Origin: Thermoplasmata archaeon
GTDB lineage: Archaea; Thermoplasmatota; Thermoplasmata; Lutacidiplasmatales; UBA184
Assembly (NCBI GenBank): GCA_022749935.1
Contig: JAKIWQ010000008.1
Span: 1 to 58,226 of the forward strand
Direction of reading: 5' to 3'
Length of the DNA: 58,226 nt
Positions 27,263-35,812 of this stretch are shown here, one piece after another (position 1 is the stretch's first letter; each line of letters begins with the position of its first letter). The notes beneath the pieces were generated by a model. The model saw nothing but the letters and a program-made list of their open reading frames with translations, ran no database searches and had not been told where the DNA came from. The position numbers and the translations under genes are program-made.

Positions 27263-27511
27263 CTACTCCGAGAGGAGCTTTTCGAGCTTTGCGAAGAGTT
27301 CCTCTCCGGCCTTCTCCTCTTTTCGGCCGCCTTCCCAACGCGCGTTGACGATCTGCGCGAGGACCTCGGCGACGCTGTCCATCCACGGTCCTTCCTGCGC
27401 CTCGAACTTCTTCTTCAGCTTGTCCCGAAGCAGTTCGTTGTAGGCCCGGTAGGCGGTCCACATCCACGGCCCGTTCGCGAATCCCGGCTCACAGTCTCCC
27501 TGGTCTCCCAT
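27263..27511 (-). CDS. Small conserved-looking acidic helical protein
   Basis: An 82-residue, highly charged protein with no membrane segment, predicted mostly helical: 'GPWMWTAYRAYNELLRDKLK', 'KKFEAQEGPWMDSVAEVLAQ' and 'GEELFAKLEKLLSE'. Two 'GPWM' motifs start the helices, suggesting an internal duplication. I do not recognise a family. The upstream region (27512-27687) is divergent with the winged-helix gene. The 252-nt gap downstream (27011-27262) shows nothing identifiable. Confidence 0.6.
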   Translation of the reverse strand: MGDQGDCEPGFANGPWMWTAYRAYNELLRDKLKKKFEAQEGPWMDSVAEVLAQIVNARWEGGRKEEKAGEELFAKLEKLLSE

Positions 27512-27656
27512 GTTCTTGTTTTCCTGGAACCTTGAGGCTCCGAACCGTTTACGGCGGGACGGGGGATATTGAGCGAGTCACAGAAAGGTCGGTCACACCC
27601 GGTGGGTCCCGAACCGAGCGTGCGCACGTCACTTGATTACGGCGGGGTGACCGACG

Positions 27657-27665
27657 GTCTAAATC
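27657..27665 (+). promoter_or_regulatory. Candidate TATA box for the winged-helix gene
   Basis: 'GTCTAAATC' is an isolated AT-rich motif centred about 27 nt upstream of the GTG at 27688, matching leaderless archaeal spacing. Confidence 0.4.
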
Positions 27666-27687
27666 CCTCCTCCCCGTTCCAGGGAGT

Positions 27688-28341
27688 GTGTCCGGACCGG
27701 GTCACGACGTAGAGACGACGTCGCCGGGTCGGCTGGACGACCGAGTGCTCGTCACCTTGCAGGAGATGCACGGGCGAATGGCCTTCAGTGGACTTCGGCG
27801 CAGTTTGGGCGCGCACCCGGAATCGCTGGCCCGGGCGCTTCGTCGCCTGGAACGAGAGGGGCTGGTCGACCGATCCAGCGAAGGGTATCGGGCCCTGACC
27901 GCCCCCCGTCCCATCGGTTCAGCCGAGGGCTCCGAACTCCGGTCCGTGGCCCGCATCGAGGTCCCGGTAGGCCTCGACCCCGACGCGATCCTCGCGCGGC
28001 TGACGGGGCGCTGGTTCGGAGGTCTTCGCTGGGTCGGCGTCGTCGAGCGACCTCCGCAGCGACTTCTCTCCTGGGCGCACCGCGACGGCAGCGGCACCGT
28101 GCTGCTCGGGGCCGAAGGGGGCGCGCTTCGGATCTACACCACCTCCGGGGATGCCACCGGCGACTCGGGGGATTCCGAGGACGCCGCGTACGAACTCCTG
28201 GTCGCGGTCGCCGACACGCTCCGGCCGAGCGGCCCGGCGCGACCGGTGGCGTTCCTAGAGGCGGGCGGCGAGCCCGACCGTTCCGATCGTCCCTCGTCTG
28301 AAATGGACGGGTATTCGCTCTCTCCCTTCCAAGACAACTGA
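27688..28341 (+). CDS. Winged-helix DNA-binding protein
   Basis: A 217-residue protein. Residues about 15-70 form a winged helix-turn-helix: 'DDRVLVTLQEMHGRMAFSGL', 'GAHPESLARALRRLEREGLV' (recognition helix) and 'VDRSSEGYRAL' (wing). A larger C-terminal domain ('IEVPVGLDPDAILARLTGRW', 'VLLGAEGGALRIYTT', 'AAYELLVAVADTL') is unfamiliar and probably senses a ligand or mediates dimerisation. Start GTG 27688. It lies upstream of the ABC exporter genes on the same strand (gap about 120 nt), so it may regulate them. Confidence 0.8.
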   Translation: MSGPGHDVETTSPGRLDDRVLVTLQEMHGRMAFSGLRRSLGAHPESLARALRRLEREGLVDRSSEGYRALTAPRPIGSAEGSELRSVARIEVPVGLDPDAILARLTGRWFGGLRWVGVVERPPQRLLSWAHRDGSGTVLLGAEGGALRIYTTSGDATGDSGDSEDAAYELLVAVADTLRPSGPARPVAFLEAGGEPDRSDRPSSEMDGYSLSPFQDN

Positions 28342-28463
28342 CGAGTCCCAAAAGACGCGAGAGTAAAGAACCCCCGCTCGCTCTTCTCGGGGAGTGGGGT
28401 CCGTTGGCCGGTGCGATATCCCTCGGAACCGGGCCGTCCTCCCCGTTGCGCGCCGACCGGGCG

Positions 28464-29225
28464 ATGCTCGAGGTCGAACGGTTCACCAAGTCCTATGGCC
28501 CGGTGCGTGCGGTCTCCGAGGTGACCTTTTCAGTACCGGCCGGGCAGATCGTCGGTTTGCTCGGCCCGAACGGTGCCGGAAAATCGACGACGATGAAGGC
28601 CATTCTCGGCCTCGTCCGTCCGGACTCCGGGTCGATCCGGGTCCTGGGACACGATGTGGCCATTGCCCCGATCGAGGCGAAACGGGAGATCGGATACGTC
28701 CCCGAGTCGCCCTCCCTGTATGAGTTCCTCACCGGGGCCGAGTACCTCGACTTCATCTCCGACCTATACGGACTCGACCCCAGCACCCGAACCGGTCGCA
28801 TCGGCCAATTCCTCCGCGGCCTGGAACTCGCCGGGCACGAGAACTCGCTCATCAGCGGCTACTCCCAGGGCATGAAACAGAAGGTCGCCCTCATCGCGGC
28901 CCTGGTCCACCACCCCCGTCTCCTCATCCTGGACGAACCGCTCAACGGCCTCGACCCACGCTCGGCCCACGTCGTCAAGGAGGTGCTCCGGAGCCTGACC
29001 CGGAACGATGGCGTGGGGGTCCTCTTCAGCACTCACGTACTCGAGATCGCCCAAGCGATCTGCGACCACATCATCATCCTCCACCGCGGAAGCGTGGTCG
29101 CGTCGGGCACCGTCGAGGCCCTCCGGGACCGGGCGGGACTCGCCGGCTCCGGCCTGGAAGACGTCTTCCTGAGCTTGACGGGCACCGGAGACCTCTCCGA
29201 CGTGGTGCAGGCGCTCTCGAAGTAG
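28464..29225 (+). CDS. ABC-2 type exporter, ATP-binding subunit
   Basis: A 253-residue ABC ATPase. Walker A 'GLLGPNGAGKSTTMKAIL' near residues 31-48, a signature region 'SGYSQGMKQKVALIAAL' (SQG-type, usual in the CcmA/NatA exporter group), Walker B 'LLILDEPLNGLDPR' and the switch His in 'LFSTHVLEIAQ'. It powers the membrane partner encoded 7 nt downstream. Start ATG 28464 ('MLEVERFTKSYG') is the normal family start; a TTG 20 codons upstream is possible but adds no homologous sequence. Confidence 0.94.
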   Translation: MLEVERFTKSYGPVRAVSEVTFSVPAGQIVGLLGPNGAGKSTTMKAILGLVRPDSGSIRVLGHDVAIAPIEAKREIGYVPESPSLYEFLTGAEYLDFISDLYGLDPSTRTGRIGQFLRGLELAGHENSLISGYSQGMKQKVALIAALVHHPRLLILDEPLNGLDPRSAHVVKEVLRSLTRNDGVGVLFSTHVLEIAQAICDHIIILHRGSVVASGTVEALRDRAGLAGSGLEDVFLSLTGTGDLSDVVQALSK

Positions 29226-29232
29226 GGACCCG

Positions 29233-30840
29233 ATGGACCTCCACCGTGTGGGCCGCCTGGCCGGGGTCCTGGTCGCCAGCCAGATCCGGGCGGGACGGAG
29301 CACCTCCGACCCCCGGAGCCTCTTTGGCCGACCGTTCCTCCTCGGCCTCCTCGACATCCTCCTGTTCGTCACCCTGTTCGGACTCACCTCCGTGGCGGTC
29401 GCCCCGAACCCTCGCCTCTCGACCGTGGCCCTGCCGCTCCTCCTCACGGCGCTCCCGTTCATCCCGCTCTATGCGGTCGCCACGGTCCTCGTCGCGGGGG
29501 TGATGTTCGAACTCACCGCGACGGCCAAGTTCGCGGGCAGCGACGCGGTCAACTGGCTCCCCCTCACCCCGGGGGAGTACGTGGCCGCCTCGGCGACCGC
29601 GATCGCCTATGCCTACTCGCCGGCGCTCGCCCTCATCCTCGGTCCGATCGCCGCGCTCTCCCTCGCCGTCGGCCTCGGAGGGAGCCTTGTCTTGGTCGCC
29701 GCGCTCGGCGTGGTCGGGCTCTTCGAAGGGGCCTTCCTCGTCGAGATGGTCCGGTCCGCGACCCAGCGGATCGGTTCGGTGGGCGGTCGGCGGGGTCGGG
29801 TCGCCCTCGTGGCACGGGGGGCCGCCCTCCTCCTCCTCATCCTCGCCCTCCAGCTCGCGTTCAACCCCGTCTTCCTCTTCGAGTCGCTCCACGGTCTCGC
29901 CGTCCTCGGGAGTCTCTCCGCCTTCATCCCACTCTTCTGGGCGACCCACGCCGTCACCCTGTGGCTCGCGGGCGACGCGGCGACCGCCCTCGTGTTCGTC
30001 GGCGCGCAGGTGGCGTTCACGGGAGTCCTCCTCGGCCTCGCGGCGCGCCTGCGCGTTCGCTACTGGGTCGTCGCCGCGACCGAGTTCAGCTTCGAGGCGC
30101 ACGAGTACGCCCGACGGCACGCGTTCCTCTCCGCCCTCGGACTGTCCGCCGCGGAGGCGTCCATCGTGACCAAGGACTTCCACGGGCTGACGCGACGCCG
30201 GGAGATGCTCCCGATGCTCGTCGTGCCCATCGTGATCCTCATCGTGATCTTCGTGGAGGATGCCGGTTCGTCGACCGCCCTGGCGTCCATCTGGGCGGTC
30301 GTCATCGTCGGCTGGGCCGGTGGGTTCCTCGCCCTCCTCCTGGCGACCACCTGCGTCGGCCAGGAGCGTCGGGCCCTGCAGACCCTGTTCGCGGCCCCGA
30401 TCACCGGTCGCTCGGTCCTCCGGGCCAAGACCGTCTCCGTCCTGGTTCCGGCGCTCTTCTTCACGCTCGCGACCTCCCTCGCCGGGACGGTGCTCTTCGG
30501 GCTCAGTGCGACCGAGAGCGTCGGCATCCTGGTCGTCTCCTCGGGCGCCGCCGTGGCGGCGACGTTCCTGGGGCTCGCGTTCGCCGCGCGGTATTCCGAT
30601 TTCCAGGAGCGGCCCCGCCCGCAGTACCTTCGACCCGGGCCGATGGCGGGGGCGATGATCTCCGGGGTCGCGGTCCTGTTCGGGGTCCTGGTGCCGGGGG
30701 CGTTCGCGTTCTCGGCCGGGGGGTCTCCGGGACTGGAAGCCGCCCTCGTGTGTCTCGGGGTCGCGGCGGTGGCCTTGGGGGTCGGGCTCTTCTCGGCCCG
30801 GACCGGCTTCGACCGCCTCTTCCGAGAGCTGCCGTTCTAG
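29233..30840 (+). CDS. ABC-2 type exporter, membrane subunit
   Basis: A 535-residue polytopic membrane protein with about a dozen hydrophobic helices in two halves ('LLDILLFVTLFGLTSVAV', 'LPFIPLYAVATVLVAGVMF', later 'EMLPMLVVPIVILIVIFVED' and 'GMISGVAVLFGVLV'-like segments). Its position directly after the ABC ATPase gene identifies it as the permease. The soluble segment 'HAFLSALGLSAAEASIVTKD' resembles the loop preceding helix sets in large archaeal ABC-2 permeases. Cargo unknown. Ends 8 nt from the convergent PH/zinc-ribbon gene. Confidence 0.88.
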   Translation: MDLHRVGRLAGVLVASQIRAGRSTSDPRSLFGRPFLLGLLDILLFVTLFGLTSVAVAPNPRLSTVALPLLLTALPFIPLYAVATVLVAGVMFELTATAKFAGSDAVNWLPLTPGEYVAASATAIAYAYSPALALILGPIAALSLAVGLGGSLVLVAALGVVGLFEGAFLVEMVRSATQRIGSVGGRRGRVALVARGAALLLLILALQLAFNPVFLFESLHGLAVLGSLSAFIPLFWATHAVTLWLAGDAATALVFVGAQVAFTGVLLGLAARLRVRYWVVAATEFSFEAHEYARRHAFLSALGLSAAEASIVTKDFHGLTRRREMLPMLVVPIVILIVIFVEDAGSSTALASIWAVVIVGWAGGFLALLLATTCVGQERRALQTLFAAPITGRSVLRAKTVSVLVPALFFTLATSLAGTVLFGLSATESVGILVVSSGAAVAATFLGLAFAARYSDFQERPRPQYLRPGPMAGAMISGVAVLFGVLVPGAFAFSAGGSPGLEAALVCLGVAAVALGVGLFSARTGFDRLFRELPF

Positions 30841-30847
30841 CCCGGGG

Positions 30848-31330
30848 TCAGAGCGGCGCGCCGCACGAGGGGCACCGGCCGTCGACCTCGTTCCCGAGAC
30901 TCCCGCAGAATCGGCATCGGACCTTGATGACCTGCCGCTCGATCGTGTGGGTCGCAACGACCGGGGACCCGTGTCCCGTGGGTGCGGCCCGCCGGGCGTC
31001 GGAGATGGCCCGGAACCACGCCTCCGGGTCGAGGACGTCAAACGTGACCCGGGCCCGTGGGACCTCGAGGTGGAGGCGAACGCGGCCGAGCTTCGGACGG
31101 ACCACGGTCACGTTCTGGACGAAGGACAGCGGAGCGTCGACGATCGTGACGGTCTCCCGACCCCGCACGAGGTTGCGGACCATCCCTCGGGAGGGGTTGG
31201 TCTCGTACACGCAGCGGTGGTTCGTGAGGTAGAGCACGCCCGCCGACCGCGTGATGATTCCCGGGCCTTCCCCTTCCAGCAGGACCGCGTACTCGCTCCG
31301 CAGGACGTTCTCGCCCGCCTGGAGCAACAT
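30848..31330 (-). CDS. PH-like (GRAM-type) domain plus zinc ribbon
   Basis: A 160-residue protein. Residues about 1-115 have the strand pattern of a PH/GRAM-like domain: 'LLQAGENVLRSEYAVLLEG', 'GVLYLTNHRCVYETN', 'VTIVDAPLSFVQNVTVV', 'RVRLHLEVPRARVTFDV', ending in the helix 'EAWFRAISDARR'. The last 25 residues form a rubredoxin-like zinc ribbon ('CRFCGSLGNEVDGRCPSC'). Prokaryotic PH domains of this type often sit near membrane or secretion systems, but no partner is evident. ATG 31330; the same frame upstream is antisense to nothing real and lacks homology. Confidence 0.82.
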   Translation of the reverse strand: MLLQAGENVLRSEYAVLLEGEGPGIITRSAGVLYLTNHRCVYETNPSRGMVRNLVRGRETVTIVDAPLSFVQNVTVVRPKLGRVRLHLEVPRARVTFDVLDPEAWFRAISDARRAAPTGHGSPVVATHTIERQVIKVRCRFCGSLGNEVDGRCPSCGAPL

Positions 31331-31415
31331 CGGCCCTCTCTCGACCGTCGGCCGGGCACTTAGCTCTTGGTGAGGGTAGAGCGAGATCGCCGGAGTTCTG
31401 GGAACCGGAAAGGGT

Positions 31416-33149
31416 TCACCAACCCTTGGGGGCGTCCCGGAGCTGCTGGTCGAGCCAGCGCTGCAACGGGGCGAAGTAGTCGAGGAGCCCCTGGGCATCC
31501 ATGCGGCGCTCCCCGGTGACCGCCTCGAGAGCGTCGGGCCACTCCTGGTGCGCCCCCATCTCCAGCATCGTCCGGAGCCGGGCGCCCGCTTCCTTCGAGC
31601 CGTAGATGGAGGCCCGGTGGAGGGGGCCCGTGTGCCCGATGGTCCGGGCGAGGGCCCGGTGGAACTGGAACTGGAGGATGTGGGCGAGGAAGTATCGCAT
31701 GTACGGCACGTTGGCCGGCACGTGGTATTTCGCCCCCGGGTCGAACTCGGCCTCCCCGCGCGGAGCGGGGGGCCGGATCCCCTGGTACTGTTGTCGCATC
31801 TCCCACCAGGTCCGGTTGTAGTCCGCCGGAGCGATCCGGCCTGCGAACACGTCCCAGCGCCACCGGTCGACCACGAGGCCGAACGGAAGGAAGGCGACCT
31901 TTTCGAGCGCCCGGTGGAGGAGCAGGCCGATGTCGCGGCTCGCGTCGGGCACGGTGTCGAGGAGCCCGATGCGGGCCAGGTACTCGGGAGTGACCGAGAG
32001 GCTGGCCGTGTCGCCGACCGCTTCGTGGAAGCCGTCGTGGGCACTCTCGCGGAAGAAGAACGGCTGACGCGAATAGGCCCGTTGGTAGAAGTTGTGGCCG
32101 AGTTCGTGATGGACGGTGTGGAAGTCTTCCTCCGTGATCTCGATGCACATCTTGATCCGCAGGTCGTCCACGAAGTCGAGGTCCCACGCGCTGGCGTGGC
32201 AGATCACCTCCCGATCGCGAGGTCGGACGAGCATCGAGCGCTCCCAGAACGAAGGCGGGAGCGGGTCGAGGCCGAGCGAGGTGAAGAACCGCTCGCCGTA
32301 CCGGACCAGTTCCGTGGGGGACGTCCCCCTCGAGACCAGGATCTTCGTGAGGTCGACCCCGGGGTCGGACTCGGGGGGTGCGAGGAGCGGGTAGGTCCCC
32401 TCCCAGGACTGCGCCCACATGTTCCCGAGGAATTGGGCGGGGATCGGACCCTTCTCGGGGATCCGGTCCGGCCCGTACGTCACCCGGAGCCGCATCCTCG
32501 CATACGCGTGGAGCGACTGGTACAGGGGCCGGACCTGTTGCCACAGACGCTCGACCTCCGCCGCGAAGGCCTCGGGCTCGAGGTCGTACTTCGACCGCCA
32601 CATCGCGCCGGTGTCCGCGAACCCGAGCTCCCGGGCCCCCCGATTCGCGAGTTCGACGTACCGGACGAACGGCGCCCGCATGGATCGTCCGACCTGGTGC
32701 CAACCGGTCCAGGCATCCTCGAGCGCCACCGGGTCCCGGCTCTCGGACAGGATGCGGGAGAGGGCCTGGAGGTCGACCGGTTCCGAAGTTCCGCGCGGCA
32801 CGTGACGACCCTTCGCGTACGCCCCTTGCATCTCCGCGACGATCCGGGTAAGTTCCTCTCCCTCCTTCGGGTCGGAGGGGGCGACCAACGACAGGCTGAG
32901 GCGGAGCAGCTTGGCCTTGCGCTGGTCCTCCGGTCCGAGCGACTCGGTTCGTAGGGTCATCGACTGCTTCGCGAGCCGAACGGTGGTGGCGATCAGGCGG
33001 GCATTGGCCTTGGCCGCGAGCGACTGCGTGTCGTCGTTGATGTAGGTGGCGTGTACCCAATCGGCCCGGGAGGTCTCGATCGAGAGCTCGAGCAGTTCGT
33101 CTTCCGCGGCGCGGAGGAAGGACGCCGGCGCCGGAAGGTCCGAGCTCAT
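31416..33149 (-). CDS. M2 family zinc metallopeptidase (ACE-like dipeptidyl carboxypeptidase)
   Basis: A 577-residue peptidase of the angiotensin-converting-enzyme family (M2), which removes C-terminal dipeptides. Zinc site: 'H348ELGH352' with Glu376 in 'FHEAVGD', the same 24-residue spacing from the second His as in animal ACE. Other family blocks: 'PAQFLGNMWAQSWEGTY', 'ICHASAWDLDF' with 'RIKMCIEI', 'VPANVPYMRYFLAHILQFQF' (its Arg-Tyr pair corresponds to the chloride/substrate region) and 'GHTGPLHRASIYGSKEAG'. No signal peptide or membrane anchor is visible, so it is probably cytosolic and acts on peptides. ATG 33149. Monocistronic. Confidence 0.95.
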   Translation of the reverse strand: MSSDLPAPASFLRAAEDELLELSIETSRADWVHATYINDDTQSLAAKANARLIATTVRLAKQSMTLRTESLGPEDQRKAKLLRLSLSLVAPSDPKEGEELTRIVAEMQGAYAKGRHVPRGTSEPVDLQALSRILSESRDPVALEDAWTGWHQVGRSMRAPFVRYVELANRGARELGFADTGAMWRSKYDLEPEAFAAEVERLWQQVRPLYQSLHAYARMRLRVTYGPDRIPEKGPIPAQFLGNMWAQSWEGTYPLLAPPESDPGVDLTKILVSRGTSPTELVRYGERFFTSLGLDPLPPSFWERSMLVRPRDREVICHASAWDLDFVDDLRIKMCIEITEEDFHTVHHELGHNFYQRAYSRQPFFFRESAHDGFHEAVGDTASLSVTPEYLARIGLLDTVPDASRDIGLLLHRALEKVAFLPFGLVVDRWRWDVFAGRIAPADYNRTWWEMRQQYQGIRPPAPRGEAEFDPGAKYHVPANVPYMRYFLAHILQFQFHRALARTIGHTGPLHRASIYGSKEAGARLRTMLEMGAHQEWPDALEAVTGERRMDAQGLLDYFAPLQRWLDQQLRDAPKGW

Positions 33150-33336
33150 CGCAGTACCACCTTGCAGGGCACCTCACACACGACCGGCTTATCAAACAAC
33201 ACGCGGCGCTCGGCGGACCCGACGCGGGGGCCCCGTTCGACGGCGCAGGGAGCTCGGCGGCCGCTCGGTGCTCAGTAGAGTGCGTCTCGAACACCGGGGT
33301 TTATGTATGACATGCGTCCGACACGGGTCCAAGACC

Positions 33337-33486
33337 ATGTCGGACATCTTCGACCGCTCGCCCCTACTGGCTGCCGCCCCGATCCAGGCTCGCTGGGACG
33401 ACACGCTGTGGGTCCCGCTCCTCGCGGCTCCGTGTCTCGAGCCGTTGCAACGGGCCACCTATGTTCCGTTCCGAGAGGGTCCGTGA
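33337..33486 (+). CDS. Small ORF, 49 aa, unknown
   Basis: ATG 33337 opens a 49-codon frame ('MSDIFDRSPLLAAAPIQARW', later 'LAAPCLEPLQRATYVPF'). No family recognised. Its TGA (33484-33486) overlaps the GTG of the next frame, as for translationally coupled genes. An AT-rich 'GTTTATGTA' near 33299-33307 could be the promoter. Existence rests on the coupling and composition only. Confidence 0.35.
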   Translation: MSDIFDRSPLLAAAPIQARWDDTLWVPLLAAPCLEPLQRATYVPFREGP

Positions 33487-33695
33487 GCGGCCCGCGCACC
33501 CGCTCGTTCGACAGGGGCACGCCCCCGGCGCCGCCGGCTCGGGTCATGCTTGGGATCGGCACCCCGCGAGGGTACGGCGAGCGACCCAAGCTCTCGCCTG
33601 AGGCCGCGGCCGCCTTCGCCACGTACGTCGACAGCGCCCGCGCCCGCGCCGCTATCGAGGGTCGTACCCTCGTCTACACCGTTCGCTGGGGCTAG
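33483..33695 (+). CDS. Small ORF, 70 aa, coupled to the preceding ORF
   Basis: Starts at GTG 33483, overlapping the previous stop as GTGA. The first half is Arg/Pro-rich ('RSFDRGTPPAPPARVMLGIG'); the second half looks helical then stranded ('SPEAAAAFATYVDSARARAA', 'IEGRTLVYTVRWG'). Unknown function. Its TAG stop lies within a CTAG that also holds the stop of the convergent RNase HI gene, which supports the frame being real. Confidence 0.4.
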   Translation: MSGPRTRSFDRGTPPAPPARVMLGIGTPRGYGERPKLSPEAAAAFATYVDSARARAAIEGRTLVYTVRWG

Positions 33696-34222
33696 CCCGG
33701 CGGCGGGTCCTCTTCCGGGGTTGGCACCGGCCCGCTCGGCCGAAGCCGTTCGGCCCCCACGGCGTGTTCGGCCAGCGCCAGTTTCGAGAGCGCGTCGGCA
33801 CGGGTGTTCTGTTCGCGCGGGATCCAGACCCATCGGACCGCGGCAAAAGTCCCCGCGAGTTGGGTGAGTCGAGCGTGGTATTCCTTGAGGTGCGGGGCAC
33901 GGACGGCGTATTCCCCCCGCATCTGCTGAACGACGAGCTGGCTGTCCCCTCGCGCCTCGAGCGACCCCTGCCATCCGAGCCCGTGGAGTCGTTCGAGCGC
34001 CTGGATCGCGGCGACGTACTCCGCGACGTTGTTCGTCGCATGCTCGGAGTAGGGGCGAACGGCGAGCCCGGAGTCTTCCAGGTCCCACCCACCTCCCTCG
34101 ATGGTGTAACCGAACGTGGCCACTCCGCCTCCCCGGGCCGGCTCGCACGCCCCATCGAAGTGGACCACGACCGGCTCCTCCGGCGCGGAGGCGATCCCTC
34201 GCGGGAGTACTTGGTCGTCCAT
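33692..34222 (-). CDS. rnhA: Ribonuclease HI
   Basis: A 176-residue RNase HI of the archaeal/Bacillus stand-alone type. The catalytic acids are all present: Asp23 ('HFDGACEP'), Glu68 ('NNVAEYVA'), Asp93 ('RGDSQLVV') and Asp143 ('NTRADALS'). It cleaves the RNA strand of RNA-DNA hybrids at R-loops and primers. The ~25-residue C-terminal tail is Pro/Glu-rich and not part of the fold. It starts 8 nt after the stop of the zinc-ribbon membrane protein gene, suggesting co-transcription. Confidence 0.95.
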   Translation of the reverse strand: MDDQVLPRGIASAPEEPVVVHFDGACEPARGGGVATFGYTIEGGGWDLEDSGLAVRPYSEHATNNVAEYVAAIQALERLHGLGWQGSLEARGDSQLVVQQMRGEYAVRAPHLKEYHARLTQLAGTFAAVRWVWIPREQNTRADALSKLALAEHAVGAERLRPSGPVPTPEEDPPPG

Positions 34223-34230
34223 CGCGCTCC

Positions 34231-34746
34231 TCAGGCGATCTTCCGTCCCCGGGTGCTCGCCGCCGGTACCGCGGACCGCCGGGGCAGCAGAGGACAGTTA
34301 CACAACGGTTCCGCCTGGGCACAGGAAGGGCACGTCGGGCGGTCGAGGACCATCCCGAGCGGCCGGCCGCACCCTCGACACCCGCGCGCCCGGGCGCATC
34401 GGGGGCATTGAGAGAGGTCGGCCGTGATGACCGTTCGGCAGAACCGGCAGTTCACCGGCTCGCGGGGTTCGTAGGCGAGTCGCTTCGGCGGTGCCGACGA
34501 GGACGGTCCCTTCGGGCGAGCCGGGTCGAACTCCGGATTCCCGAACGTCCCCCCCACCGTCGTGAGCCGCGGGTCGAGGGCGGTCACGGCGACCAGCATG
34601 ATCGCGAGTCCGAAGGGAAGGAACAAGATCCCCGCTTCCTGCTCCCAATCGAACTGCTCGTTCCCGAGCGCCCAGAGCGGAAAGCTGATCAACGCTCCCG
34701 CCACCAGGAGGAGCATCCCCGCGACCGTCACCATCGACCGGTTCAT
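34231..34746 (-). CDS. Two-TM protein with multiple zinc ribbons
   Basis: A 171-residue protein: two N-terminal hydrophobic helices ('MVTVAGMLLLVAGALISFPL' and 'GILFLPFGLAIMLVAVTAL') and a cytosolic tail of Cys pairs ('CRFCRTV', 'CPRCARARGCRGCGR', 'CPSCAQAEPLCNC') able to form two to three zinc ribbons in double-zinc-ribbon style. Function unknown; such tails may bind nucleic acid or partner proteins. Start ATG 34746 is chosen just before the first helix. Probably co-transcribed with rnhA. Confidence 0.78.
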   Translation of the reverse strand: MNRSMVTVAGMLLLVAGALISFPLWALGNEQFDWEQEAGILFLPFGLAIMLVAVTALDPRLTTVGGTFGNPEFDPARPKGPSSSAPPKRLAYEPREPVNCRFCRTVITADLSQCPRCARARGCRGCGRPLGMVLDRPTCPSCAQAEPLCNCPLLPRRSAVPAASTRGRKIA

Positions 34747-34835
34747 GACCGGGCCCGAATGCGTCCCCTCCCGAAGTTCCCGCAAGAGGCGGGGGGCCCA
34801 TAAGCCGGGGGCTCGATCGGCGAGCGCTCCCACCG

Positions 34836-34844
34836 CATTATAGG
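34836..34844 (+). promoter_or_regulatory. TATA box of the cyclophilin gene
   Basis: 'CATTATAGG' is centred about 26 nt before the ATG at 34866, the exact spacing for a leaderless transcript. It is the only AT-rich patch in this GC-rich gap. Confidence 0.6.
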
Positions 34845-34865
34845 CCCCGTCGGTGTCGGGCGCCC

Positions 34866-35336
34866 ATGGCAAACCCCACCGTCACGCTCCGGACGACGCT
34901 CGGCGATGTGCGGATCGAGCTGTTCCGGGACAAGGCGCCGAAGACCGTCGAGAATTTCATCACGCTGACCAAGAAGGGGTTCTACACGGGATTGACGTTC
35001 CACCGGGTGATCCCGGGGTTCATGATTCAGGGGGGCTGCCCGAAGGGGGACGGCACCGGGGGTCCCGGGTACGAGATCAAGGACGAGATCGACCCCTCCC
35101 TCCGGCACGACTCGCCCGGCATCCTGTCGATGGCGAACGCGGGCCCGAATACCGGCGGCAGCCAGTTCTTCGTCACGCTCGCACCGACCAAGTGGCTGGA
35201 CGGCAAGCACGCGGTGTTCGGCCGGGTCCGAGGCGGGATGGATGTCGTCGAGAAGATCGCCGCCCTCCCCCGGGACGGCAACGACAAACCGAAGACCCCC
35301 GTCCGGATCGTGGAAGCCACGCTCGCCGGGGTCTAG
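34866..35336 (+). CDS. Cyclophilin-type peptidyl-prolyl isomerase
   Basis: A 156-residue single-domain cyclophilin: '[20 protein letters not shown]', '[20 protein letters not shown]' (catalytic Arg in 'FHRVI' and the FMIQGG strand), '[20 protein letters not shown]' and 'GKHAVFGRV'. It catalyses cis/trans isomerisation of prolyl bonds in the cytosol. The usual cyclosporin-site Trp position reads 'TKWLDGKH', i.e. Leu-Asp-Gly-Lys-His as in most prokaryotic forms. Leaderless by its promoter position. Its TAG stop lies in a CTAG shared with the convergent gene. Confidence 0.96.
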   Translation: MANPTVTLRTTLGDVRIELFRDKAPKTVENFITLTKKGFYTGLTFHRVIPGFMIQGGCPKGDGTGGPGYEIKDEIDPSLRHDSPGILSMANAGPNTGGSQFFVTLAPTKWLDGKHAVFGRVRGGMDVVEKIAALPRDGNDKPKTPVRIVEATLAGV

Positions 35337-35812
35337 GGCGGGAAATCGAAGGGGAGCCGCTCCCGGGGCGCTCGGGCGTCTTCGATCGTGGTGACCAACG
35401 CCGCGACGAGCGCGAGCGCGGGCACGATCAGCAACCACTCGACGAGCGTCGTGAACGTGATCCCGATCGTCACGCTCGACCCGGGCAAGCGGAAACGGTA
35501 GGTGGACTGGCCGAGGAGGTAGAACACGTACCCCAGCACGAACGCGCTCGCGACGATGGAGAGAGGCCCGTAGACGCCGGTCGGCTTGGCGATGTAGCGG
35601 GCCGTCGAGAGCGCCACGATGACCGCTCCCGCGATCGTCACCGCGGCGATCGAGAGCGGGAGCGGGATCGAATGGGAGGTGAGGAAGCTGAGCGCGGCGA
35701 TCGGCAGCCCGATGAACAGGATGATGAGCGGGATGAGCCGAAGGGATGCCACGACGATCCGCCATCCCAACGAGGGGACCCGGTACCCGGGTGCGGGTCC
35801 GGCGGCGCTCAC
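35333..35812 (-). CDS. Four-TM membrane protein, coupled to upstream gene
   Basis: A 159-residue membrane protein with about four helices ('[20 protein letters not shown]', '[18 protein letters not shown]', '[18 protein letters not shown]' and '[20 protein letters not shown]'). Start GTG 35812 overlaps the TGA of the upstream gene as GTGA, indicating translational coupling and a joint role. No family recognised. Confidence 0.72.
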   Translation of the reverse strand: MSAAGPAPGYRVPSLGWRIVVASLRLIPLIILFIGLPIAALSFLTSHSIPLPLSIAAVTIAGAVIVALSTARYIAKPTGVYGPLSIVASAFVLGYVFYLLGQSTYRFRLPGSSVTIGITFTTLVEWLLIVPALALVAALVTTIEDARAPRERLPFDFPP

